Part shown: positions 1 to 10,055 of the stretch, one piece after another | How the letters are laid out: each line of letters starts with the position of its first letter | Numbering within the stretch: the stretch's first letter is position 1 | Origin: Pseudooceanicola nanhaiensis DSM 18065 | GTDB taxonomy: Bacteria > Pseudomonadota > Alphaproteobacteria > Rhodobacterales > Rhodobacteraceae | Length of the DNA: 64,000 bases | NCBI RefSeq assembly: GCF_000688295.1 | Contig: NZ_JHZF01000013.1 | Coordinates: forward strand, 62,001 to 126,000 | Direction: 5' to 3' | Position numbers and translations under genes: made by a program | The notes under the pieces: generated by a model | Databases searched by the model: none | What the model saw: the letters and a program-made list of their open reading frames with translations, nothing else | What the model was told of the DNA's origin: nothing

Positions 1-257
1 TGCGGCACGCGGCTGTCGCCCGACCAGGCCATGATGAAGGGCGCCCAGCCGAATTCGGAAAACCGGAAGAGCAGGATGGCGCAGGCAGAGACGAGGGCGA
101 AGACCCCGAACTCGGCCGGCCCGAGAACGCGGGCAGCGACGATGAAGATCGCGAACTGGGCCGCCTGGGAGACGATCCTCTCGGCAACGGTGATCGCACC
201 GTCGCCCAGCATGGAGCTTCCGCCCCTGCGCGTCTCTGCGGAGGTGTCTGTACTCAT
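1..257 (-). CDS. Polysaccharide flippase (Wzx/MATE-like), partial
   Basis: Only the first 85 or so residues are present; the gene runs off the left edge of the window. The start is the ATG whose complement lies at 255-257. A short polar N-terminus (MSTDTSAETRRGGSSM) leads into a first amphipathic/membrane segment and then AARVLGPAEFGVFALVSACA. The pattern 'R.LGP.EFG.F' followed by a hydrophobic helix is characteristic of oligosaccharide flippases that move lipid-linked repeat units across the inner membrane. The neighbouring ExoY-type transferase and two glycosyltransferases support a role in exopolysaccharide export. It is transcribed away from them, so the 258-554 gap must hold divergent promoters. 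The family call rests on a short fragment. Confidence 0.7.
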   Translation of the reverse strand, partial: MSTDTSAETRRGGSSMLGDGAITVAERIVSQAAQFAIFIVAARVLGPAEFGVFALVSACAILLFRFSEFGWAPFIMAWSGDSRVP

Positions 258-554
258 GAATGTGGCAGTCTGATGGCGATGGCTGGCGGCGTGTCTGAAT
301 GTGGGCAAGTTAATGGCCGATTTCGCGCCAAGTAAGGACGCATCGCGTTTAAATTATGGCAGTGGTTTCACATATCGAAACGAAGCGTTCTTGGTGACAG
401 CGGCTTAACCTTAGTTTACAGGGCCCGTGTTGCCGAAAGCGAAACGCTGTGTCGCGGAAAGAAAAAAGTCACTCCGCCACAATCGTCTATCTTCAGAACT
501 GGCATGATTCGGCACGTAAATTTGGGGGTGGGGTAAGTTTTACCCTGACTTAGT
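258..554. promoter_or_regulatory. Divergent promoter region of polysaccharide genes
   Basis: This 297-bp gap is visibly richer in A/T than its neighbours and separates the minus-strand flippase from the plus-strand sugar transferase, so it should carry promoters in both directions. It contains an inverted repeat with arms GTTTC (365-369) and GAAAC (377-381) around a 7-bp spacer, a plausible regulator site. No obvious RNA gene or additional ORF was recognised. The regulator is unknown. Confidence 0.35.
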
Positions 555-1262
555 ATGACTTTTCAGTTGTCGGATCGCACCGACCGGGCAGGCTTCATCG
601 GAAGCAGCTTCGGGGTGCTCGTTGCGGAGAGAGCTGCCCTCTCCCGCCCGCACAATCCAAGGGCCAAGGCCGCCTTCGACAAGGTGCTCGCCCTGCTGGC
701 GCTGCCGGTGCTGCTGCCGGTCGGGCTGATCGTGGCGCTGGTGCTCGTCATCGCCGATGGCGGGCCGGTGCTCTATTTCCAGCGCCGGGTCGGACGGCAC
801 GGCAAGACGTTCCGCTGCTGGAAGTTCCGCACCATGGTCCGCGACGCCGACGCGGCGCTCGAACGCGCGCTCAAGGCCGACCCGGCGCTGCGGATCGAGT
901 GGCTGGCGAACCGCAAGCTCAGGAACGACCCGCGGATTCACCGCGTCGGCCACTTCCTGCGGAAGAGCTCGCTCGACGAGATCCCGCAGCTCTGGAACGT
1001 GCTGAAGGGTGACATGTCCTTCGTCGGCCCCCGCCCCGTGGTCGCGGACGAGCTGCATTTCTACGGCCCCTTCGCTGCCGATTACATGTCGGTGCGCCCG
1101 GGCTTGACCGGCGCATGGCAGGTCAGCGGCCGCAGCAACACCACCTATGACGAGCGGGTGGCGCTGGATGTCGACTACGTCCGCAACATGACATTCGCGA
1201 ACGACTTGAAGATCGTGGCCAAGACGGTGAAGGTGGTGCTCGCGCAGACCGGCGCCCGGTAA
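555..1262 (+). CDS. ExoY-type undecaprenyl-phosphate sugar phosphotransferase
   Basis: This 235-residue protein belongs to the bacterial sugar transferase family (ExoY/WcaJ C-terminal domain). It transfers a hexose-1-phosphate from a UDP-sugar to undecaprenyl phosphate, the first step in building an exopolysaccharide repeat unit at the inner membrane. Visible hallmarks are one hydrophobic segment (about residues 35-60), VLYFQRRVGRHGKTFRCWKF, the KSSLDEIPQLWNVLKGDM block, SFVGPRP and RPGLTGAWQVSGRS, followed by a conserved DVDYV stretch. It lacks the four-helix N-terminal extension of WbaP/WcaJ, so it is the short ExoY form. The following GT2 starts 8 bp after its stop and GT4 overlaps GT2, so the three probably form an operon. 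Confidence 0.9.
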   Translation: MTFQLSDRTDRAGFIGSSFGVLVAERAALSRPHNPRAKAAFDKVLALLALPVLLPVGLIVALVLVIADGGPVLYFQRRVGRHGKTFRCWKFRTMVRDADAALERALKADPALRIEWLANRKLRNDPRIHRVGHFLRKSSLDEIPQLWNVLKGDMSFVGPRPVVADELHFYGPFAADYMSVRPGLTGAWQVSGRSNTTYDERVALDVDYVRNMTFANDLKIVAKTVKVVLAQTGAR

Positions 1263-1270
1263 CCTTCCGC

Positions 1271-2179
1271 ATGATGATGGCCCGCCCCGTTCCCGACCTG
1301 GCCGACCCGGCACCCCTGATCGTGGCGATCGCCACGACGGGCCGGGCCCCGGTGCTGCGGGAGACGCTGCGCCACCTCGCCACCTTGCCCGACCGGCCCG
1401 ATCTCGTGGTCCTGTCCGTCGCCGACCCCGCCGATCACGACGGAGACACCGCGGCGCTGCCCTTCCCCCTGACGGTGATCGAGGCGCCGCGCGGGCTCTG
1501 CGCCCAGCGGAACGCGGTGCTCGACGCGGTCGGCGGCTCGGGCGTCCTCGTCTTCCTCGACGATGATTTCCTGCCCGCGCCGGGCTTCATGGCGGCGACC
1601 CGCGCCGTCTTTGCCGCCGAACCGGACGTGGTGATGGCCACGGGCCGCGTGCTCGCCGATGGCATCCTCGGCCCCGGGCTGGACCACGCCGAGGGGCTGC
1701 AGCTGCTCGCCGCCGCGGACGACACCGCCGCGGCGCCCGAAGAGGTCTACAACGGCTACGGCTGCAACATGGCGATCCGCCTGGGCGCGGTGGCCCGGAC
1801 CGGCTTGCGGTTCGACACCGCCCTGCCCCGCTACGGCTGGCTCGAGGACGTGGACTTTTCGCGCCGGCTCGCCGCCGAGGGCCGGATCGTGAAGGCGCCC
1901 GCGATGCAGGGCGTGCATCTGGGCACCAAGACCGGACGCTCGCGCGGCGTGCCGCTCGGCTATTCGCAGATCGCCAACCCCGTCTACCTGATGCGCAAGC
2001 GCACGATGGCGCCGCGCCGCGCGCTGCGGATGATGCTGCGCAACTGCCTCGCCAACCTCGCCCGCGCCCCCCGCCCCGAGCCCTGGGTCGACCGGCGCGG
2101 GCGGCTGAAGGGCAATCTCCTCGGGCTGCGGGACCTCCTGCTCGGACGGATCGCGCCCGGCCGGATCGACCGGCTGTGA
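1271..2179 (+). CDS. Family 2 glycosyltransferase
   Basis: This 302-residue GT-A fold glycosyltransferase has an N-terminal nucleotide-binding start (PLIVAIATTGRAPVLRETL), a DxD-type metal motif in VFLDDDF near residue 97, and the acceptor/catalytic WLEDVDFSRRL near residue 195. It probably adds one sugar from an NDP-donor to the lipid-linked repeat unit begun by the upstream ExoY-like protein. There are three ATG codons close together at the start (1271, 1274, 1277) and only a weak ribosome site, so the exact start is uncertain by two codons. The stop overlaps the GTG of the next gene by four bases, which indicates translational coupling. The sugar specificity cannot be read from sequence. 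Confidence 0.85.
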   Translation: MMMARPVPDLADPAPLIVAIATTGRAPVLRETLRHLATLPDRPDLVVLSVADPADHDGDTAALPFPLTVIEAPRGLCAQRNAVLDAVGGSGVLVFLDDDFLPAPGFMAATRAVFAAEPDVVMATGRVLADGILGPGLDHAEGLQLLAAADDTAAAPEEVYNGYGCNMAIRLGAVARTGLRFDTALPRYGWLEDVDFSRRLAAEGRIVKAPAMQGVHLGTKTGRSRGVPLGYSQIANPVYLMRKRTMAPRRALRMMLRNCLANLARAPRPEPWVDRRGRLKGNLLGLRDLLLGRIAPGRIDRL

Positions 2180-3426
2180 GCGCCGCCGGCCCTGCGCCGG
2201 GCAAGGGGCGCGTCGTCATCCTCAACGATTCATCGATCGCGCGGGGCGGGGCCACCGGGCTCGCGCTGATGTCGGCCCGGATGCTGCGGGCACGCGGCCA
2301 CGCGGTGAGCTTCATCAGCGGCGACACCGGCGACGGCGGCGCGCTTGCGGCGGAGGGGATCGAGGCGCTCGCCCTCGGGGGTCGGCTGCTGCTCGACCGC
2401 AAGCGGATCGAGGCGGTCCGCAGCGGGCTCTACAACCGCGCCATGGGCCAGCGCATCGCGGCAGAGATCGCCGCGCGCGACACGGCCCAGACGGTCTATC
2501 ACCTGCACGGCTGGTCCCGGATCCTCTCGCCCGCCGTGTTCGATGCGCTGCGGCCGGTGGCAGCCCGGACCTACGTCCACGCGCATGACTACTTCCTCGC
2601 CTGCCCGAACGGCATCTACTTCGACTATCGCCGGGGCGAGGTCTGCGGCCGCGTTCCGCTGTCGGCGAGCTGCCTCGGGACGAATTGCGACCGGCGGTCC
2701 TATGGCCACAAGCTCTGGCGCGTGCTGCGCCAGCGGGCGCTGCGCCGCGCCTTCGGGCCCGGGGCGCCATGGGCGGGGGTGATCTCGCTCGGGCCGTGGA
2801 TGACGGAGCCTCTGGCGCGCGGCGGCGTGCCCGAACGGCTGATCACGCCGGTCGGCAACCCGGCGAGGGCCTTCACCACCGAACGGGTGCGGGCCGAGGC
2901 GGCGGAGCGGTTCTGCTACATCGGCCGGACCGAGCGCGGCAAGGGGGTCCGCACCCTCTGCGAGGCCGCGCGGCTCGCGGGCGTGAAGCTGCGGGTGATC
3001 GGCGATACCGCGCTTCAGCCCGACCTGCCGGACGCCTTTCCCGAGGTCGCCTTCACCGGCTGGGTCGATCAGGGCGACATCGGCCGCCACCTTGCCGATT
3101 GCCGCGCGCTCGTCGTGCCCTCGCGCTACCCCGAGCCTTTCGGCCTGGTGGCGGCAGAGGCGTCCCGCAGCGGGCTTCCTGTGCTCATCTCGGACGTGAT
3201 GCCGCTGGCGCGGGAGGTGGCCGACCGCCGGCTCGGCCTTGCCGTGAACAGCCGCAGCGCCGAGGCCCTGGCCGACGACCTCCGCCGAGCCGCCGCCCTG
3301 CCGGCGGCGGAACTGCGCGACATCTCCATCCGCGCCTTTGCCGCGGAGGACACGTTCAGCCTGACCCCCGAGGCCTGGATGGACCGGCTGGAAGCGCTCT
3401 ACGCCCGCGCCGCGGGCGCCGGCTGA
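2176..3426 (+). CDS. Family 4 glycosyltransferase
   Basis: This 416-residue GT-B fold enzyme uses a GTG start that overlaps the previous stop. The N-terminal Rossmann half starts with VVILNDSSIARGGATGLAL. The C-terminal donor-binding half has FCYIGRTERGKGV, the conserved VPSRYPEPFGLVAAEA signature (E-x7-E type motif of GT4 retaining transferases) and GLPVLISD. A cysteine-rich stretch in the middle (residues about 150-180, CPNG/CGR/SCLGTNCDRRS) resembles the insertion seen in many exopolysaccharide GT4 proteins. It is the last gene of the three-gene transferase operon and is followed 9 bp later by a strong hairpin. Acceptor and donor sugars are unknown. Confidence 0.87.
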   Translation: MSAAGPAPGKGRVVILNDSSIARGGATGLALMSARMLRARGHAVSFISGDTGDGGALAAEGIEALALGGRLLLDRKRIEAVRSGLYNRAMGQRIAAEIAARDTAQTVYHLHGWSRILSPAVFDALRPVAARTYVHAHDYFLACPNGIYFDYRRGEVCGRVPLSASCLGTNCDRRSYGHKLWRVLRQRALRRAFGPGAPWAGVISLGPWMTEPLARGGVPERLITPVGNPARAFTTERVRAEAAERFCYIGRTERGKGVRTLCEAARLAGVKLRVIGDTALQPDLPDAFPEVAFTGWVDQGDIGRHLADCRALVVPSRYPEPFGLVAAEASRSGLPVLISDVMPLAREVADRRLGLAVNSRSAEALADDLRRAAALPAAELRDISIRAFAAEDTFSLTPEAWMDRLEALYARAAGAG

Positions 3427-3435
3427 AGAACGGAA

Positions 3436-3463
3436 AATGCGGCGCCGGGAGCAGCGCCGCATT
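3436..3463. terminator. Bidirectional intrinsic terminator
   Basis: A perfect 10-bp stem (AATGCGGCGC at 3436-3445 with GCGCCGCATT at 3454-3463) surrounds an 8-base loop between two convergent genes. Read on the minus strand the stem runs into TTTT; on the plus strand it is followed by CCCTTTC, a weaker tail. It probably ends both the glycosyltransferase operon and the HdeD-like gene. Confidence 0.75.
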
Positions 3464-3494
3464 CCCTTTCGACCGGGGGCCGGAGCCCCGCGGT

Positions 3495-4031
3495 TCAGAC
3501 CTCGACGGTCGGGTTCACGACCTCGGGGTTGTTCTTCAGCGCAAGGCCGAAGGTCATCAGGGCGACGCCCGTGGTCAGCAACTCGACCGCCAGCAGGATG
3601 CCCAGCGAGACGACGGCGGAGCCCGGGTAATTGGCGAAGATCATGATCGCGAGGATGATCGAGATCGCCCCCGAGAGGACCATCATCCAGCGATATTGCG
3701 TCATGCTGAAAGCGTAGAAGATCTTCGCGATGCCGCTCGCCAGGAACAGGATCGCGGCCACGAAGGTCAGGGTCAGCACGCCCGCCAGCGGGTTGGCGAG
3801 CAGGGTGATGCCCATCCAGATGTAGACCACGGCCAGGAAGATGTTCCAGAGCCGCGCGCCCCAGCCCGAGACCTGGAAGATCGCGATGACCTGAAGGATG
3901 CCGCCGATCAGGAAGAACCAGGCGACGAGCTGTTCGGCAGTGACGCTCGCCGCGAAGGGATTGAACAGGGCCAGCACGCCGCCGACCACGCTGAGGACTC
4001 CGAGTCCGAACCACAGATACCAATAGCGCAT
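3495..4031 (-). CDS. HdeD-family membrane protein
   Basis: This 178-residue protein consists almost entirely of six hydrophobic segments with short loops (MRYWYLWFGLGVLSVVGGVL at the N-terminus, then five more), matching the DUF308/HdeD acid-resistance membrane protein family. The chosen ATG at 4029-4031 (minus) has a good GAAGGAAGG ribosome site; the longer reading frame upstream lacks membrane character. HdeD in enteric bacteria is linked to acid resistance at high cell density, but the function in alphaproteobacteria is largely unassigned. It is a single-gene unit convergent with the glycosyltransferase operon. Confidence 0.85.
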   Translation of the reverse strand: MRYWYLWFGLGVLSVVGGVLALFNPFAASVTAEQLVAWFFLIGGILQVIAIFQVSGWGARLWNIFLAVVYIWMGITLLANPLAGVLTLTFVAAILFLASGIAKIFYAFSMTQYRWMMVLSGAISIILAIMIFANYPGSAVVSLGILLAVELLTTGVALMTFGLALKNNPEVVNPTVEV

Positions 4032-4178
4032 ATTGAGCCTTCCTTCTGAACGCGGAGACATCCGCGGAGACCACTCAACCTTGATGCGAATTGGACATTC
4101 GGTCAACGGCTCGGAATGGCGAAGTATTTTCACTGTTACCCAACGGCACCTAACCCAGCGTCATGCAGGGCGGCAGAT

Positions 4179-5201
4179 CTACCCGAGGTTGCGGTCGGAC
4201 GGGGGCGGTGCGGCGCTGCCGCGCGCGATGAACTCGACCTCGATCACGTCCGATGGCCCGGTCAGCGCGGCGGTGTCGATGAGGCCCAGCAGCAGCTCGG
4301 CCGCGCTCTCTCCGATGCGGGTGCGGGGCTGGCGGATCGTGGTCAGCCGCGGCGTCAGGTGCTGGGCCATCTCGATATTGTCGAACCCCACGACCGAGAC
4401 GTCCTGCGGCACCCGCAGCCCCGCCGCCTGCACCACGCCCATGAAGCCCACGGCCATCTCGTCGGACGACAGGAAGAGCGCCGAGGGCCGGTCCGCCATC
4501 CGCAGGAAGGCCCGCGCGGCGGCGGCCCCCGAATCCATGGTGAAATCGCCCTCGAGCACCCAGTCCTCCCGCAGCGGAAGACCCCGGGCGGCCAGGCCGC
4601 GGGTGAACCCCTCAAGCCGTGTCTCGGTCAGCACGTTGCCCCGCGGCCCCGTGACATGCCCGATCGCCCGGTGGCCGAGACCGGCAAGGTGATCCACCGC
4701 CATCTCGGCGCCGCGCGCGTTCTCGACCGTGACCGAGGGCAGGTCGCTGCCCATCCATTCGCAGGCCATCACCACCGGCGGGCGGCCCGGCGTCCGCAGC
4801 ACCTCGGGCGAGAGCGTGCCGTCGAGCAGGATCAGCCCGTCCGCCTGGCCGGAGGTCAGGTAATGCGCCAGCCGCTCGTCGGGATCGGGCCCGGACTGGG
4901 TGTCGGCCACCAGAAGCCCGTACTGGGCGGGCGTGAGCACCGAGGAGAGTCCGGCGAGGATCTGGGAGAAGAACGGGTTGGCAAGGTTGGGCACCAGCAC
5001 GATCACCGACCCGGTGCGCTGGCGCCGCAGGTTGGAGGCGGTGGCGTTGACCCGGTAGCCGGTCTCGGCAATGGCCGATTGCACCGCCTCCCGAGTCGCG
5101 GGCGCGACCACCGAGGGTTTCGAGAGCGTCCGGCTGACCGTCGCCGTGGAGACGCCGGCCGTGCGGGCAACGTCCTGAATAGTCGCAATTTTCCGATCCA
5201 T
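4179..5201 (-). CDS. LacI-family repressor of the sugar operon
   Basis: This 340-residue regulator begins with a textbook LacI helix-turn-helix (TIQDVARTAGVSTATVSRTL, residues 7-26) and the hinge helix around residues 48-60. A periplasmic-binding-protein-like sugar-sensing domain follows (VIVLVPNLANPFFSQILAGL; DGLILLDGTL; LFLSSDEMAVGFMGVVQ; VSVVGFDNIEMAQHLTPRLT). It is divergent from the isomerase/oxidoreductase/ABC cluster. Two LacI-type operators lie in the intervening 130 bp, so autoregulation and repression of the divergent operon are the natural reading. The ligand is probably the imported sugar or a phosphorylated derivative; its identity is not evident. Confidence 0.93.
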   Translation of the reverse strand: MDRKIATIQDVARTAGVSTATVSRTLSKPSVVAPATREAVQSAIAETGYRVNATASNLRRQRTGSVIVLVPNLANPFFSQILAGLSSVLTPAQYGLLVADTQSGPDPDERLAHYLTSGQADGLILLDGTLSPEVLRTPGRPPVVMACEWMGSDLPSVTVENARGAEMAVDHLAGLGHRAIGHVTGPRGNVLTETRLEGFTRGLAARGLPLREDWVLEGDFTMDSGAAAARAFLRMADRPSALFLSSDEMAVGFMGVVQAAGLRVPQDVSVVGFDNIEMAQHLTPRLTTIRQPRTRIGESAAELLLGLIDTAALTGPSDVIEVEFIARGSAAPPPSDRNLG

Positions 5202-5247
5202 GGGGTCTCCGCCGCTGAGGCGCCAATCTGGGCCATGAAAAAGATGT

Positions 5248-5293
5248 TGTAAACGATTTCATCTTTTGTCACGCTCCCGTGCAAACGATTACA
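5248..5293. promoter_or_regulatory. Pair of LacI-family operators
   Basis: Two near-identical imperfect palindromes are visible: TGTAAACGATTTCA at 5248-5261 and TGCAAACGATTACA at 5280-5293. Both contain the AAACGATT core with a central CG, typical of LacI-family operators. Their centres are 32 bp apart, about three helical turns, so both could be contacted from one DNA face by a tetramer or by two dimers. They sit between the divergent LacI-type gene and the sugar operon, 39 bp upstream of the GTG start at 5332. Confidence 0.8.
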
Positions 5294-5331
5294 TGCGCCC
5301 CGGAGGAGACCCGGCGCATGGGGAGGACATA

Positions 5332-6384
5332 GTGAAGACGATCAAGGGCCCGGCGCTCTTCCTCGCGCAGTTCGCGGGAGACGAGGCGCCGTTCAACGAC
5401 TGGCCGGGAATCACCCGCTGGGCGAAGGAAGCCGGCTATGACGGCGTGCAGGTGCCAAGCTGGGACAATCGGCTGGTGGACCTCGACAAGGCGGCCGAGA
5501 GCAAGGGCTATTGCGAGGAATGGGCCGGTCAGGCCGCCGAGGCCGGGATCGAGGTCACGGAGTTCGCCTGCCACCTGCAGGGCCAGCTCGTCGCGGTCCA
5601 CCCGGCCTATGACGCCGCCTTCGACGGTTTCGCGACCGAGGCCGTCCGCGGCGACCCGAAGGCGCGGCAGGCCTGGGCGGTCGATCAGGTCCGCAAGACG
5701 ATCAAGGCCTCTGCCAACCTCGGGCTCACTGCCGTGCCGACCTTCTCGGGCGCGCTGGCCTGGCCCTACATCTATCCCTGGCCGCAGCGCCCGCAGGGTC
5801 TGGTCGAGATGGCCTTCGACGAGCTTGCCACCCGCTGGCAGCCGCTGCTCGATTACGCGGACGAGCATGGCGTGAACCTCTGCTACGAGATCCACCCGGG
5901 CGAGGACCTGCACGATGGCGTCAGCTACGAGATGTTCCTCGAGCGGGTGAACAACCACCCCCGGGCGATGATGCTCTACGACCCGAGCCATTACGTGCTG
6001 CAATGCCTCGACTACATCGACAACCTCGACATCTACGCCGAGCGGATCGGGGCCTTCCACGTGAAGGACGCCGAGTTCAACCCGACCGGGCGCCAGGGGG
6101 TCTACGGCGGCTACCAGTCCTGGGTGAACCGGGCCGGCCGCTTCCGGTCGCTGGGCGACGGGCAGGTCGATTTCGGCGCGATCTTCTCGAAACTCGCCGC
6201 GATGGATTTCGACGGCTGGGCGGTGGTCGAATGGGAATGTGCCCTCAAGCACCCCGAGGACGGGGCCCGCGAGGGCGCGCAGTTCGTCCGCGACCACATC
6301 ATCCGCGTCACCCCGCATGCCTTCGACGATTTCGCCGACGGCGGAGCGGATGATGCGGCCAACCGGAGGATGCTGGGGCTGTGA
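5332..6384 (+). CDS. Sugar phosphate isomerase/epimerase (TIM barrel)
   Basis: This 350-residue protein of the xylose-isomerase-like TIM barrel family (AP endonuclease 2 / IolE-like) has metal-ligand style motifs spread through the barrel: NLCYEIHPGED, MLYDPSHYVLQ, IGAFHVKDAEF and WAVVEWECALKHPEDGA. I chose the GTG at 5332 because GGGAGGAC lies just upstream. A start further upstream would overlap the operator pair. It probably isomerises or epimerises the sugar or its keto-derivative made by the downstream dehydrogenase. Its stop overlaps the next gene by four bases, and it heads a five-gene operon with an RbsABC-type importer. The exact substrate is not identifiable. Confidence 0.88.
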   Translation: MKTIKGPALFLAQFAGDEAPFNDWPGITRWAKEAGYDGVQVPSWDNRLVDLDKAAESKGYCEEWAGQAAEAGIEVTEFACHLQGQLVAVHPAYDAAFDGFATEAVRGDPKARQAWAVDQVRKTIKASANLGLTAVPTFSGALAWPYIYPWPQRPQGLVEMAFDELATRWQPLLDYADEHGVNLCYEIHPGEDLHDGVSYEMFLERVNNHPRAMMLYDPSHYVLQCLDYIDNLDIYAERIGAFHVKDAEFNPTGRQGVYGGYQSWVNRAGRFRSLGDGQVDFGAIFSKLAAMDFDGWAVVEWECALKHPEDGAREGAQFVRDHIIRVTPHAFDDFADGGADDAANRRMLGL

Positions 6385-7522
6385 ACAGGTTCGAAGGACG
6401 CGAGGGGCCGATCCGGCTCGGCATGGTCGGCGGCGGACAGGGGGCGATGATCGGCTCAGTCCACCGGATCGCGGCGCGGCTCGACGGGCATTTCTCTCTG
6501 GTGGCGGGGGCGCTGTCCTCGACGCCCGAGAAGGCGCTGGCCTCGGCCCGCGAGGTCGGCCTGCCGGAGGACCGGACCTATACCGACTACGTCGAGATGG
6601 CGAAGCGCGAGGCGCGGCTGAAGGACGGGATCGAGGCGGTGGCGATCGCCGCGCCCAACCACATGCACTACCCCGTCGCCCGCGAATTCCTGAAGCGCGG
6701 CATCCACGTGATCTGCGACAAGCCGCTGGCCGGCACGCTCCAGGACGCGAAGAAGCTCGCGAAGGCGGCCGAGAGCTCCGAGGCGCTCTTCGTTCTGACC
6801 CACAATTACACCGGCTACCCGATGGTCCGCGAAGCGCGCGAGCGGGTGGCAAGGGGCGATCTCGGCGAGATTCGCCTCGTGCAGGTCGAATACCCGCAGG
6901 ACTGGCTGGGCGACGTTCCGGCGCCGGACAACAAGCAGGCCGCGTGGCGCACCGACCCGGAGCGCAGCGGGCCCGGCGGGGCGACCGGCGACATCGGCAC
7001 CCACGCCTACAACATCGCCCGTTTCGTCACCGGGCTGGAGCTCGAGGCGCTGGCCGCCGACCTCCAGGCCTTCGTGCCGGGGCGGCCGATCGACGACAAC
7101 GCCCACGTGATGCTGCGATTCAAGGGCGGCGCGCGGGGGATGCTCTGGTGCTCCCAGGTCGCCGCCGGCTGCGAAAACGCGCTGCGGCTGCGGGTGTTCG
7201 GCACGAAGGCAGGCGTCGAGTGGCGCCATGACGAACCCGAACGGCTGCGTGTCACGCCCATGGGCGGCCCGGTCAGCATCGTCACGCGCGGCTCGGCGTC
7301 TTCCGGTGAGGCCGCCGGGCGCCTGACCCGCATCCCTGCCGGTCACCCCGAGGGCTTCTTCGAGGCCTTCGCCAACATCTACGCCGAGGCCGCCGCCGCG
7401 ATCCGCGCCGCGCGCACCGGCGCGGCCCCCGACGCGGCGGTCACCTACCCCACCATCGCCGACGGGGTCGAGGGCGTGGCCTTCGTCGACGCCTGCGTCC
7501 GCTCGTCGAAACGCAACGCCGC

Positions 7523-7538
<16 letters not shown>
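6381..7538 (+). CDS. Gfo/Idh/MocA-family oxidoreductase
   Basis: This 385-residue NAD(P)-dependent sugar or cyclitol dehydrogenase has a GTG start coupled to the preceding gene. The N-terminal Rossmann domain opens with [17 protein letters not shown]. The EKP-type catalytic motif appears as [12 protein letters not shown], and the C-terminal domain has [15 protein letters not shown], where the His is the usual catalytic residue. Family members oxidise inositols, 1,5-anhydrohexoses or sugar carbons C1/C3. Paired with the TIM-barrel isomerase it fits inositol-like or 3-keto-sugar pathways. Its 3' end overlaps the ABC ATPase gene by 16 bases. Confidence 0.9.
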
Positions 7539-9027
<1,489 letters not shown>

Positions 9028-9031
<4 letters not shown>

Positions 9032-10032
9032 CCGACACCACCGCCACCGAGACCCGCGCCACCCCGCGCCGGAGGCTCAATCTCCAGGTTCTCGGCCCCG
9101 TGATGGCGCTGATCGTGCTGATCATCCTCGGGGCCTCGCTGAACTCCAACTTCCTGAGCTACGGCAACGTGACCAACGTGCTCGCGCGCTCGGCCTTCAT
9201 CGGGATCATCGCGGTCGGCATGACCTTCGTGATCACCGCCGGGGGGATCGACCTGTCGGTCGGCTCCATGGCGGCCTTCATCGCGGGCGTGATGATCATG
9301 GCGATGAACTACATGATCCCGACGCTCGGGATCGGCATGCCGCTGGTGCTGGCGGGGATGGTCGTGGCCCTGCTGACGGGGCTCGCGGCGGGGCTGCTCA
9401 ACGGCTTCCTGATCGCCAAGGTCCAGATCGAGGCCTTCATCGTCACGCTGGGCGCCATGGGCATCTACCGCAGCCTCGTGACCTGGCTGGCCGACGGGGG
9501 CACGCTGTCGCTGAACTACGACGCGCGCAGCTTCTACCGCCCGGTCTATTACGACGGCCTCTTCGGCGTCGCCTGGCCGATCATCGTCTTCGCCCTCGTC
9601 GCGATCCTGGGCGAGCTGGCGATGCGCAAGACGCCGTTCGGCCGGCACTGCGCCTCGCTCGGGGCCAACGAACAGGTCGCCCGCTACTCGGCCGTGAAGG
9701 TCGACCGGGTGCGCATGGCCACCTACGTGCTGCTCGGCCTGCTCGTCGGCGTGGCGACGATCATGTACGTCCCGCGCCTCGGCTCCGCCTCCGGCTCGAC
9801 CGGCGTGCTCTGGGAGCTCGAGGCCATCGCGGCCGTCATCATCGGCGGCACAGTCCTCAAGGGCGGCTTCGGCCGGGTTTGGGGCACCGTGATCGGCGTG
9901 CTGATCCTGAGCCTCATCGACAACATCCTGAACCTCGCCTCGATCGTCTCGCCCTATCTCAACGGCGCGATCCAGGGGGTCATCGTCATTCTCGCTGTCG
10001 TCTTGCAGCGCGAAAGCAAGTCCGCCGACTGA
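9028..10032 (+). CDS. Sugar ABC transporter permease (RbsC-like)
   Basis: This 334-residue inner-membrane permease of the BPD_transp_2 (RbsC/XylH/AraH) family has eight to ten hydrophobic segments. The conserved GMTFVITAGGIDLSVGSMAA is seen early (around residue 70) and the ATPase-contact loop GANEQVARYSAVKVDRV around residue 220. The C-terminal part carries EAIAAVIIGGTVLKGGFGR. The start ATG overlaps the ATPase stop. It forms the translocation channel with the ATPase upstream and receives substrate from the binding protein encoded 23 bp downstream. Confidence 0.94.
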
Positions 10033-10055
10033 GCGGCAATCTGGGAGGAAACCAC

